Below are positions 49,667 through 61,072 of a DNA stretch of 64,000 bases, one piece after another. The first letter of the stretch is position 1. Every line of letters starts with the position of its first letter. Origin of the DNA: Planococcus citri. Lineage: Eukaryota > Arthropoda > Insecta > Hemiptera > Pseudococcidae. The position numbers and the translations under genes are program-made. The notes under the pieces were generated by a model. That model did not search any database and was not told the origin of the DNA. It saw nothing but the letters and a program-made list of their open reading frames with translations. The stretch is taken from contig NC_088677.1 of the NCBI RefSeq assembly GCF_950023065.1, positions 76,595,469 through 76,659,468 on the forward strand, read 5' to 3'.

Positions 49667-49929
49667 AATCATTTGTCTCTTTTATTCGAGTTTGGAGTTC
49701 GTGTATCTCGATGAGCTATATCGAAAAATGGCTAAGACATTGACCTCGTACCTTTGCATTTGAGGGCGAATTGATATCAGAAACGGTTTCTTCGTGTTCA
49801 ACCCCCCCCCCCCACGCACCCCAACAAACATTCGGACACCTTGAAGTTCACTTTTTAAAGCTCAGAAAAAAATGTTGACTGTGACGCTATCTGTAATATG
49901 AAAAGTGAACTAACTGCTTAAAAAGAGAA

Positions 49930-52260
49930 CAAATTCTGTTGAAAAAATACTGCAGCGCTTCAGGCGGCAAGAAAAAGAACTTCTTTTGTTATCCTCATTT
50001 GCATACAGTTCCCTAATTTGCATTGAGAAAAATACACTTTTCTATATCCGAATCAGGGATAACAAAAGAACTTCTCGTTTTCACCGACTGAAGCGCTGCA
50101 TCATAAATTTGAAATTTTTTCTCTCTTTAAGAGAGTCGTTTCACCTTTAATATCATAGATAGCGCTGCAGCATTAGAAAGTTTGATACTATTAATACTTG
50201 AACTCAGGCTGTACTAACTGGACGAATGAGGGGGTTATTGGGTACGGAGAATTCGTTTCCGGTGTTGGTTGTTGCAAAAAGCTCAAAGTTCCCTCCAAAA
50301 TGAAGCTTTTTTTCATAAAAGTTGAACTTTCAGTTAGAAGAAAGCTCGATCGACTAAAATAAACGAGCTTGACGTGATCAGCGATGCTTAATTAGTAGTG
50401 ATCGACTACTCATACATCCCAATTGACGTTCATTCGACCAAAAAGCTCAATTTTGAAAAAACAGAAATTTTTCAATTTTGACCATTTTTGGTAATAAAAG
50501 ATGCTAAATGAGACCAATTTCATTAGGAGAATATAGAGTATTAGGAGGTTCGATACTCCTAATACTTGAACTTTTGAATCGATTTTGCGAGCTTTAGAGA
50601 GCTTTTCAGGCTGTACGAACTGGACGAATGAGGGGGTTTTTGAGTACGGCAAATTCGTTTCTGGCGTTGGTACTTCCTAAAAGCTCAAAGTTTCCTCCCA
50701 AAAGAAGCTTTTTTTCATAAAAGTTGAACTTTCAGGTAGAAAAAAGCTCGATCGATCGAAACTAACATTCTTAACGTGATCAGCGATGTTTAATTAGTGA
50801 TAATCGACTATTCGTACACCATATTTGGCGTTCATTCGGATAAAAAGCTCAATTTTGAAGATTAACAAATTTTGAAAAAATTGATGCAGCGCTTCAGGCG
50901 GCAGAAAATGGAACTTCCTTTATGCTCGTCAAAAATACGATGTAAATACCCTTTTCTATATCCCAAAATCAGGATTACAAAAGAACTTCTCATTTTCACC
51001 GCCTGCAGCGCTGCATTATAAATTTTGAACTTTTGAATCAATTTTGCGAGCTTCCGAGAGCTTTTTAGGCTCTACGAACAGGCCGAAAAGGGGGGTTTTT
51101 GGGGTCGGCGAATTCGTTTCCGGTATTGGTTCTTGCAAAGAGCTCAAAGTTCCCTCCAAAATGAAGCTTTTTTTCATAAAAGTTGAACTTTCAGTTAGAT
51201 GAAAGCTCGATCGACTAAAATAAACGAGCTTGACGTGATCAGCGATGCTTAATTAGTAATAATCGACTATTCGTACACCCTAATTGAAGTTCATTTGGCC
51301 AAAAAGCTCAATTTTGAAGAAAACAAATTTTGAAAAAAATGATGCAGCGCTTCAGGCGGCAGAAAATGGAACTTCCTTTATGCTCGTCAAAAATACGGTG
51401 TAAACTGTAAATATCATTTTTTATATCCAAAATTCAAATTACAAAAGAACTTCTCATTTTCACCGACTGCAGCGCTGCATTACAAATTTCGAACTTCTGA
51501 ATCAATTTTGACAGCTTCAGAGAGCTTTTTAGGCTCTACGAACTGACCGAATAGGGGGGTTTTTGGGGTCGGCGAATTCGTTTCCGGTGTTGGTTCTTTC
51601 ATAAAGCTCAAAGTTTCCTCTAAAATGAAGCTTTTTTTCATAAAAGTTGAACTTTCAAGTTGAAAAAAGCTCGATCGATCGGAACTAGCGTGCTTGACGT
51701 GATCAGCGACGTTTAATTAGTGATAATCGACTATTCGTACACCCTATTTGGGTTTCATTCGGATAAAAAGCTCAATTTTGAAGAAAACAAATTTTGAAAA
51801 AAAAGATGCAGCGCTTCGGGCGGCAGAAAATGAAACTTCTTTTGTGATCGTCAAAAATACGTTGTAAATACCCTTTTCTATATCCCAAAATCAGGATTAC
51901 AAAAGAACTTCTCATTTTCACCGCCTGCAGCGCTTCATTATAAATTTTGAACTTTCGAATCACTTTTGAGAGCTTCAGAGAGCTTTTTAGGCTGTACGAA
52001 CCGGCCGAATGGAGGGTTTTCGGGGTCGGCGAATTCGTTTCCGGTGTTGGTTCTGCCAAAAAGCTCAAAGTTTCCGATAAAATGATGCTTTTTTCATAAA
52101 AGTTGAACTTTCGCGTACAAAAAAGCTCGATCGATTAAAATATACAAGCTTGACGTTATCAGCGACGTTTAATTAGTGATAATCGAGTATTCGTACACGC
52201 TATTTGCTTGCCTTTCATTCGGCTAAAAAGCTGACTTTTGAAAAAGTTCATATTTTCCTT
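49930..52260. repeat. Tandem array, period about 460 bp, five units, each with an internal hairpin module
   Basis: AGCTCAAAGTTYCCTC recurs at about 50278, 50681, 51140, 51607 and 52060. GCAGCGCTTCAGGCGGCA recurs at 49953, 50885, 51344 and 51808 (one base varies). Other markers are AAAGCTCGATCGA, GACGTGATCAGCGA and GGCGAATTCGTTTCCGG. In each unit GCAGCGCTTC.GGCGG.A...GAACTTC is answered by GAACTTCTC.TTTTCACCG.CTG.AGCGCTGCA about 100 bases later, a complementary pair. The second unit has lost the hairpin module. It lies between the 3' ends of WIPI2 and IRE1. Confidence 0.88.
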
Positions 52261-52692
52261 TCCTAGTCATTTTCGAGTTTGGGGGGTTAAGGCTGGTGGA
52301 GGGGAGAACTCAAAATTAACCAGATCTAGGCGTATGATATATCGATTGTAAGGTTTTCAATATCGTAGATCTCAAATTTGGCATCCATTTTTTGATTAAA
52401 ATGGATGGGTGAGGCTGATGGAGGGGAGAATTCCAAAGTTCACTGATATTGCCACGTGATACATTGATTGTTGTATTATTGATGGTGTAGAATCCGAATT
52501 TGACATCAATTTTTCTGTTTAAAACATACATATAAAGACAAGGTACTTACAAGTTTTGGATCAATTTCCATCAAGTAATTCATTATTCATTTCTCTCAAA
52601 CAATCCATCAAAAAAATTCAATGTGTAGATATTGATGATTTAAAGTTATAATCTACAAAAACGATACCAATAATAAATGCAACAAACAAAAT

Positions 52693-52698
52693 TTTATT
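52693..52698 (-). promoter_or_regulatory. Possible poly(A) signal for IRE1
   Basis: AATAAA on the minus strand (TTTATT on plus), about 1.6 kb beyond the IRE1 stop. I see no nearer AATAAA in that orientation. If used, the IRE1 3' UTR would include the ATCTGATC array. Confidence 0.3.
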
Positions 52699-52739
52699 TG
52701 AAAAATTTCACAATAAATAACAACACATTTCCTAAAGAT

Positions 52740-53630
52740 ATCTAGTCTACACAGAGGAAAAAGATCAGATCTGATGAAGTCTGAACAGATGTATGTAGCC
52801 TAATCCTATTGAAACGTTCACCTGATTTGATAAGTACTAGTAGTCTAATCAAATTAATTCGAGGTGATGTTCGGATCTGATCTAAACGAATTTGTATAGC
52901 CTTATCAGATTTAATCAGACCCAATCGAGTTTCTCCGACTGAATCTGATCAAATCTGAACAGACCTAATCCTACCAAAACTCAAAAAAACTGATAATGAG
53001 CTGTTTAATCTGGTCAGATTCCTTGATCCAGTTAATCTGATCTGATCTAATCAGCCCCTCCCCCACCACAAAAAATTCCATCACATCTGAGCATGTCTAA
53101 TCTCATCAAAGCTTCAAACTGATCCTGATCATACCAAATTACATGTACTTGTATCAAGGCAACTGATCGGATACAATTAGGCTTCATCAACTAGATCTGA
53201 TTAGATTAGAGCAAACACAATCCTATCAAAACTTCAATCTGATCAGATCACATTTGAACGTTTCTTGACTTATATAGTTGATATGATCAGATCCAATCAG
53301 TACCCCTTCAAACAAATCTGATCACATCTGAACAGATCTAATCCCATCAAAACTTTGATCTGGTCAGACCTTCCACCGAAACAATCTGATCAGATCCAAT
53401 CACATTTTCCCAACTGGATCTGATTATGTACATCTGAACCCATATTAATTCTATTGAAACTTCAATCTAATCAGACCTAATCACATCCAGTCAGATCAAA
53501 TTAAACCAAGACAATCTGATCAGATCCATAATCAGGTTTTCCCAACTAGATCTAATCACATCTGAACAGATCTAATCCTATCAAAACTCAGATCAGATCA
53601 GATCATTTTCCACCAAGCAGTGTTTCATTT
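52740..53630. repeat. Degenerate ATCTGATCAGAT-rich array
   Basis: About 900 bases are built from AATCTGATCAGATC, ACATCTGAACAGATCTAATC and CCTATCAAAACTTCAATCTG in repeating order, with a rough period of 105-137 bases (units near 52943, 53080, 53195, 53310, 53415 and 53547). TCTGATCAGA is its own reverse complement, so many short palindromes result. Confidence 0.8.
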
Positions 53631-54284
53631 CCAAGAAAATAATTATTTAAAATCAAATACGTTACAAAATATAAAACATTAATCAATTACATCATTTCTA
53701 TAGCCTAATCAAAATAATGCCCAGCAACGCATCAGCCCTAAATCCGGCCAATTTCATCATCAATCAATAAATTACAAACGATCACAGAACAAAACCTCCC
53801 CAAAATTCCAAAATCCAAGTTCAACGCATCAATTTAAAAATATACAGAAAAAAAATTCAACAACGATATTAAAATATTACAAAAGTATAGAAAAAATATC
53901 AATCACCTCGATCAAGGTTTCAAGAGCAAAAAACACATTATAGGTAAATAAAAACGGAATAAAAAACATTGAGATACCTCGACTCAAGAAATGGGTAGGT
54001 AGTAAAAACAAGATAAAAAAATCTCCCTCTCCGACGGAATGATGAATAATCCCCCCTCCCCAAAGCTTAGCAAATTACACAGAAATACACACATTTGGCA
54101 ACACAGGAACTAGGTACATTGAAAAAAAATGCAAACGTCATCGAGACAACCCTCTGGTTCAAAAATTCACGCTGCTAAAAATATTACCGTAAAAAACACA
54201 ATCTAATCGAGGCATCTTCGGAGCCAAGACGAAATTTAAATTCCTTACGTGGCCTTTCATAGACCAAGCAACACTACACCCCTG
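53631..54284. other. AT-rich stretch, probably IRE1 3' UTR
   Basis: No coding potential is seen. It directly follows the IRE1 stop on the minus strand and lacks repeats. Confidence 0.5.
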
Positions 54285-56672
54285 TCAATCGACCGCAGCA
54301 GCTCCACTGTTGGGTTTCTTCTTACCTCGTCTACCTCTGGTTCGTCCTTTAGATTTTTGCCACTTATCTGTAGCATCGTCTCCGGCAGCCATCGTATCGA
54401 TCTGTTCGATCAAATCTTCGACCACGTTGCAATTTTCTCCTGGCAGATTTTCTTTTAACGTAATGAGATCATCTTCGCAGTTATTAATTTCATCTTGAAC
54501 CGGTGGTTGCAGTCGTTCTTGGGCATCATCTTGGTTCTCAGATTGTTCAACGGTGCTTTCAGGAATGGAGTTGGTGGTAGCATTGGTTGAGGTGACGGTG
54601 ATGTTAGGAGTGCTAGGTCTGACTCTCCAGTTGCTCTCGGTACTGGGAGATTTGCCATTGGTGAAGAAGAAATTACTGATGTATTTATTGATGGCGTACT
54701 GGTCGCCGAATTTCTGATTCGGGTTCGGTTTCTGGCCGAAGCGACGTCTGGGTGATGCAGTTAGTGATTGCTGGATCCATAATGGGACAGAGGTGTCGTC
54801 GGTGAGGCGAGCGAACGAATACGAATCGAAGTAGTATTTTTTGAAGATATCTTCGTTCTTGACGCATTGCATAGATAGCCAAGTGTGCAGCAGAAGCTTG
54901 GGGAATCGGTCTGTCCAGTAGGTGACGAACTGATCTGGTATACTGCCCAGGATTTCGCGTACTTTATCTGAGAGTTCTCTGTAGTGATGTTTCTGAAATC
55001 AGAACAAGAAATGTAAGAATTAGGATAAGTTCATTTTCAAGAATTTTTGACATTTGATCAGATCCGGACATTCCATGAAAATTTGCAGCAAAACAAAAAG
55101 GATAAACTAGGCAATATAATTTTTCAGAATTCCCATTGTCTTTAAATTTACAAAATTTCCAAAATTTTCAGAATTTGGCATTGATTCCAAATTATTAAAT
55201 TTTAAAATAAATGTTCAGAATTCACATCGCCTCTAAATCGTGAATTATGTAATTAATTATCAGAGTTTCATAGACCTATTTTTCAAATTACAAAAATTTC
55301 AGAATAATTTCTATACCTATACATATTTGCGTTGCTTCTAAATTACAAAATTTCATATTAATTCTCATTTCCTCTAAATTATAAATTGCTTTTCCACAGT
55401 TCACAAATTTTCCAAATTACAAAATTTCAGAATAGCTTTTGTGTTTGCATTGTTTATATACTTAGGTGAATTACAAAATTTCAAATTATTATTTTTCAGA
55501 ATCCTGCATTCTCTTCATAATATAAAATTTTAAACCAACTTTCAAATTTACATTGTCTCTCATTGACAAAACAGATTTTGCTGTGGCCTCAAGAAGTAAT
55601 TTTGGAATTGTGTATGTGAATTGCTTTTTTGCTACCTAAGTGATTTTTTGGTGGTGATGATTTAGTTTGAAACTTTTATCAATTATTATTTCAAATGAAT
55701 TTTTTTGAAGCAAATTTTTAGTGATTTTTTTGATTTTTAGATAAATTATCATCTTGAGATTTAAAATTCAATGTTTTAAAATTCAGCTTCGAATTTTTTG
55801 TGGCGATTTCAAAATGATTTTTTAGATTCTAATGAATTTTTTTCCATTGATGGTAATAATCAATTTTTTCAGAATGATTTAAAATTAATTTTTTTTTTTG
55901 TGGTGGTTTAGAATAAATTTTTCAATGTTTTTCATGGCGATTTCAAATTGATTTTCGGGTGTTGAATTTAATGATTTCAAAAAAAATAATTTCAATTGAT
56001 TTTTTCGTGAATTTTTTTTAGTGTTGAATTCTAATTAATTTTTTTCACGAAATGACGTAGGGATTTTTCGGAATGATTTCAAATGAATTTGTTCAATAAT
56101 GATTTAGTTTGGAACTTTTTTCGAGTTTTTCAAATGATTTTTTGTAGTAATTTTTAGTAAATTTTTTTGGTCATTTTTGGAATAAATTCCACCAAACGAT
56201 TTATAATTTCATTTTTTAAGTTTAGAATTTTTTGGTACGATTATTATTTTGTATTTTTTGCATTGAATTTCTAATGGAGTTTTTTTTCGAGGTACCTATG
56301 TACATATAGTATTATGACAGATGAATTTTTTCGGAATTATTCCTTCTCCCCGGGTTGTCATAAGAATTTTTTTGTTGAATTCTAATCGAGTTTTTTTTCG
56401 CGGTACCTGTATTATTATGACAGACGAGTTTTTTCGGAATTATTTCTTCTCCCTCGGTTGTCATACAGTAAGATAATTACCTTATTTCGTAAAGCTCGGA
56501 GTAAATCACGAAGACTGTCAGCTCGATAACTTCGGTATTTGGTGAGATCGTCGGCAATTTCGGGTTCAATGGCTCCACGCCAGTCGCCTTTAAGTACTGC
56601 ACTATTGCCCATTTCTAACTCAATGAGAACTTTACTGGTAACGTCTTCTTTTTCAATACGATCGCTAACATC
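54285..56672 (-). CDS. Ire1: IRE1 (ERN1) ER-stress kinase/RNase, last two exons (partial)
   Basis: Two exons, 56481-56672 and 54285-54992, join in phase 0 (900 nt, 299 residues). They encode the KEN RNase domain: DVSDRIEKED at the kinase/KEN junction, GDWRGAIEP, DDLTKYRSY (the Tyr position used in catalysis), SLRDLLRALRNK|KHHYREL carrying the Asn, Lys and His of the active site, and FVTYWTDRFPKLLLHTWLSM. Known role: splicing of XBP1-type mRNA and RIDD decay on the ER membrane. After the KEN domain (ending KKYYF) comes a tail of about 180 residues, acidic in the middle and ending in a basic KGRTRGRRGKKK cluster, much longer than in human IRE1. The luminal and kinase exons are not found up to 64000, so the next intron is at least 7.3 kb or the gene copy is truncated. 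The intron 54993-56480 is AT-rich with a duplicated ~109-bp unit (about 56267 and 56375). Confidence 0.93.
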
Positions 56673-58794
56673 CTGCAACACAAAGCAAAAGTATCGACTT
56701 ATAAGCAACACAATAGAAAATTGGCCTGACTTCAAAGTTGTTTAGTCTGATTTTTCACAGAACTAACATAAGAGAAAATTAAGCTCATTATACGATAGTA
56801 AGGTAAATCATGTTTAAGTATAGGGTTGAGGTGGGATCTCACGCAAAATCCGTTTTGGGATCCCAGAACATTTACCGATTTTACACGAATGTCTTGATAC
56901 ATTTTTTTTTCATTTGGTTGACGTTAGATTGAAAGGGTGTGAGCGGGGATGAGCTTGATTTAAAATTTGCGGAAGCTCAAATTTTCAGGAGAGGAAGGAG
57001 GCAGACGAAAAAAGTCAAACTACGAGCTAAAGTTAATTACGAGTATGCAACATATCCGAAAAAAAATTGTCAGCATTCCTTCAAATGCTATATTTCCGAT
57101 TGTTATAATGATACATAATGGAGCCGGAGCGCTTAGCTGGAATACGTATCCATAATAGAGTGGATCACTAAAAAAAAAGTCGACAGATTTTGGCCTCTAG
57201 CAAAAAATTTCATTTTGAGTAGAAAGTCACTAAAAAAAAATTGTATCCCTGGTGGGGAGAAATAAGTACTCGTTACTTTTGACTGAATTTTTAAAAAACT
57301 AAATTCAAATAGGTAGTTACCAATAATTTTCTCATAGGTAAGTAGGTATGATTTTTTCATTAAAATCAAGTCATATTATTTTTCTTTCAGTTCGGAGCAC
57401 TTATAAATTTGAAGAAACAAAAAAAATGAGTAGTAAAATGCAAATAATATGTAGATATTTCAAAGACTCGGACTTGCACAAAAAGATTCGCAAGTGTGAA
57501 ATCATCTAAAACGAAGACTCCTCTGCGTCTCTAACATGAGAGTCATCAACAAAATCAAAATTAGGAGTCGTATTGCGAGTCGGCTCCGAGTCTGTGAGTC
57601 ATTTGCGAACAGATTATCGTCATCTCTAGTCGAGCTCAAGCATGAGTAATGATGTAATATTTTTTTTTTTTTTTAGTGTTGGTCATCTAAATTTCAAATA
57701 TATATCGCACCTTGGGAGTAATAAGGTTGACAGAGGGCAGATTGGCCCCAATGCCGAAGGTAGTGCTGACGTAACATATCCCTTATAGTAATGTAGGTAA
57801 CGTGTATAAATATCTTAAAAAGAAGTAGGCTAAGTACACTACATACTCGCTCATACAAGGCGGCACCCTTCTCAAAGAGAAAGGGTTTGCGAGCCGCTAG
57901 GAAAGGGCTCGCGAGCCGTTGACAGTTATAGCTCGAGATAGGGATTCTTGGTGACATTTATAGTCCGAGATAGGATTTTTGGGCATAAATTAACAAAATC
58001 ACATAAATTCTTCCAATTTATGTGTACTTAGCAATTACGCTATTGGTACCCCACTAATAGGGGTGGAGACTTGACCATCTCAAGTCTCTTTATAATACTG
58101 ATCTTCTCGCCGAAATCGCGAGAAAGTAAGAGTCTTCTCGTCGAGTAATGTAGTCGAATCGCTGTTAAGTAGGACTTCGCGGTTCTCTTACTCTAAACTC
58201 TGAAAAATGTCTTGTTTCTTATTTCGATGATTCGCGATCGTCGGTTCGTATTCAAGACGTTGATAAAAATTACTCCATGGGATCTCCTTATTTGAGGAAA
58301 CCATGGTATAGTCCTGTTGTTTTCCCCATCTCGTTAGATGGTAAATAGCCTGCATAAATTGGTGAGATTGATCATGCATAAGTACGATCAATAACAAGTG
58401 AACCTTTTTGATATCTTGGGGTGTATCCGGACATCACCGAGATAGGCAAAGAATTAAAATGTACCTCGTTTAGTTAAGTTCCATCGAACGCCTTAGTATT
58501 GGTTAGGCACCCGAAAGAGATGGAAAAACAAGAACAGTTGGCAGTAAGTGGTGAAATACACTTACTCATTTATTCGTAAGTATAATATTTGTAACCTTCG
58601 CATGGATTTTGAGCAAGGTGTCGTAATCCATGATGATTAAATTCATATTGTTTTCTTGTGTAAATACTAGCAAAACTACTTATTTTCGCATATCCTATTC
58701 TTCACAGGTGTTTAGGGTAAAATCTCAAGTTAGATTATTGTTTCGATTTTTATGATCTACGCCAACACACGCATGGCGAGATCATCACAAATTA
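56673..58794. other. Probable IRE1 intron or upstream DNA, no gene recognised
   Basis: No IRE1 kinase exon was found. 57670-58540 is less AT-rich and has features like a solo LTR (palindromic AAGGGTTTGCGAGCC-type block near 57885, a tRNA-primer-like TTAGGCACCCGAAAG at 58504), but no terminal repeats were found. A 69-codon minus frame at 58188-58397 has no match known to me. Confidence 0.4.
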
Positions 58795-59099
58795 CGCCTT
58801 TATTCACGAGATGTAGCATAGAATTTTCTTTCATTTTGGGAAAAAATGAGCATTTTATCACTTATTGGAGTATAGGAATATGAAGATGAAGATGAAGAGA
58901 AATAGTGAACAAAAACACAAATCCACAGCGTAAACGAAATGAAAGACTGAACTCGTAGATGAATTTGGATTTTTATTTACTATTTTTACTATTTCTCTTC
59001 ATCTTCATCTTCATATTCCTATTCTCCAATAAGTGATAAAATACTCATTTTTTCCCAAAATGAAAGAAAATTCTATGGTACATCTCGTGAATAAAGGCG
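58795..59099. repeat. Near-perfect inverted repeat (112-bp arms, 81-bp loop)
   Basis: Left arm 58795-58906 (CGCCTTTATTCACGAGATGT...GAAGAGAAATAGT) pairs with 58988-59099 (ACTATTTCTCTTCATC...CTCGTGAATAAAGGCG), with only a handful of mismatches. The arms have equal length with no gaps needed. A transcript across it would form a long hairpin RNA. No target duplication is clear. Confidence 0.9.
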
Positions 59100-59654
59100 A
59101 AAATGTTTTTATAATTAGTTACCTCCTGCCAGAAAGCTCGCAATTTCGCTAAATGTTGTCCCATATTTTGGCTCGATTTCCGAAAAGATTTTATGACTTG
59201 ATAAAAAATCCTCTCTTAGCGACATAGATTTTTCTTCTCTTCATGCTTTAAACAAAGGCATTTTTGCCAACAAGATTTGATTCTCGCTGAATTTGTGAAC
59301 TGCCAGATGACTTTTTTTCAACCTTGTTTTTTTATTTTTTTCCAATTCAATTTTTATTTCATTTTTTGAAAGAGTGCTTTTGTTCAATGTTTTTGACACA
59401 TGTTTTTGGTTCATTTTTTCAAAAAAAATTCTGCATGCATTCAATTTTTTTTTAGGAAATGTCACATTTGTGTTTTTTGGAAACTTTCATTTTCCTATAA
59501 AACTTTTCATCAAAAGCTAGACTTTTTTGTGGTTTGGCCAATTGGGCGAGGTACCCTATCACACTCATTAAGGCACTTCAATTTTCTAACCCGAAAACCT
59601 AGAGAACCTCCAAAGGGTTAAAAAGAGAAGAATTATTACGCGTGATGCGAAATT

Positions 59655-59894
59655 ATGAAAAGAAATGGTACACATGACCGAATTTTCACGCTTTATTTCG
59701 AAGTATTTATTATGATAAAACATAAACCGAACGTTTCGGCACACTCGTTGCCTTCATCAGCGGCAGTATAACAACTATAAGTGCATTTTACAAATACGCA
59801 AGTACAGAGAAGATAGAGACGAACAAAAAGTACAGAGATAAACTAGTTCGAAATAAAGCGTGAAAATTCGGTCATGTGTACCATTTCTTTTCAT
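59655..59894. mobile_element. Hairpin element with 48-bp perfect inverted ends, Penelope-like motif inside
   Basis: Arms 59655-59702 and 59847-59894 are exact inverted copies (ATGAAAAGAAATGGTACACA... against ...TGTGTACCATTTCTTTTCAT). The interior, read on the minus strand, holds GATGAAGGCAACGAGTGTGC then CGAAACGTTCGG and an AATAAA, resembling the GATGAAGG...CCGAAACGTT motif I associate with the 3' ends of Penelope-like retroelements. It truncates the adjacent ankyrin pseudogene. Confidence 0.65.
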
Positions 59895-60460
59895 CTTAGG
59901 TATGAAAATAAAATTCCCTGGAGCAAGCTAAGTGGTTGTGTTCGGAATTTTGGGATCATCTGCTTCCAGCTGCGGATATTTTTGCAATATTATTTGGCAA
60001 TAATTGGTAGCGAATTCATTGCTCTCATCAAATTCTTTGCTCACTTTGAAGTACTTGATGAACAGCCGAACTGCATCAATGCTTCCTTCGAGCAGAATAC
60101 CGGGTTTGAATAGAAATTTCGGATGAAAGATTGTGTATACCATAGAAGAGGAGCGAGCTAGAAGCTCGATGGCCTCGATGTCGTTTTCTTCAATAGCTAC
60201 TTTCATAATATTAGCATTGTCATTTCGTGATATGGATATACTGTGCCAGATATTGCACATGAAATCTCGATCTGAATTATTTAAAATTTCATGTACCACT
60301 AATTTACCCCAGTATCTTCATCCTTGCGCCAAACTACAGCAACGTTTTCTATCAGTAGGAAAACCCAAGCCTTCTTCATGTGGGACCTGCTGGACAAATC
60401 TAATAATGTTCCATTGACTGGCTCTTTGTAAAAATAATCAACGTCTACGTCCGGGTACTG
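59895..60460 (-). pseudogene. Inverted, frameshifted paralog of the ankyrin gene at 61859
   Basis: Read on the minus strand it starts YPDVDVDYFYKEPVNGTLLD, matching CPDIDVNYFYGEPDNGTLLD of the neighbouring gene, and continues to DEDTG. There one extra G shifts the frame (stop in the original frame); the next frame resumes GKLVVHEILNNSD..., ending QIILQKYPQLEADDP, matching VILETYPQLEPELP, then ILFSYLR. It therefore covers the N-terminal part only, in the opposite orientation, and stops where the hairpin element begins. The frameshift could also be an assembly error, but the divergence supports decay. Confidence 0.8.
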
Positions 60461-61036
60461 CAGTCAATGTATTCAAAAAGGTTTTTTTGGGCCAAAAATT
60501 TTCAAAAAATTGTCCAAATACTTGATGATCAAAATTGCGATTGGCCAGCTAAATCTCTGGGAATGCTATTTCGGGCCACAAGTCGAATTTTCTGAAGTTT
60601 GTGCCCAATTTTGAGTCAACGCAGCCTAAAATTTTCAAAAAATTGCTCATGTTGGGAAAATGTGATTGGGCAGCTGCAATTCTAGGAATGGTCTTCTTTA
60701 GTCACAAGTGGAGTTTCTGACGATTCCAAAATCTGTAGCAGCACAACCGCATTTTTCGGCAATTTTTGTCCGTATGTCCTATTAAGAATGCACTTGATAA
60801 TGACGCTTGATAAATCCTGAATTACTTTTACTGTTATAGGTACCATTTTCCTTTTTTTTTTTTTTTTTTTTTTTTTGACGTAATTGGCCAAAAATTGAAA
60901 TTCTGAGACCCTTAACAAGACATACCCACTTGTCCTAACATGAATTTTCAAATTTTTTCGATGTTTTTCGAAATGGAAAAGGAATCTATACCGAAGAAGT
61001 ATTCAAAAAAGCTGCCTAAATTTTATCCTCAAACAT

Positions 61037-61072
<36 letters not shown>

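Noticed and set aside
57670..58540. Solo LTR
   Set aside because: Composition and a primer-site-like string are suggestive, but no matching terminal repeats or target duplication could be identified.
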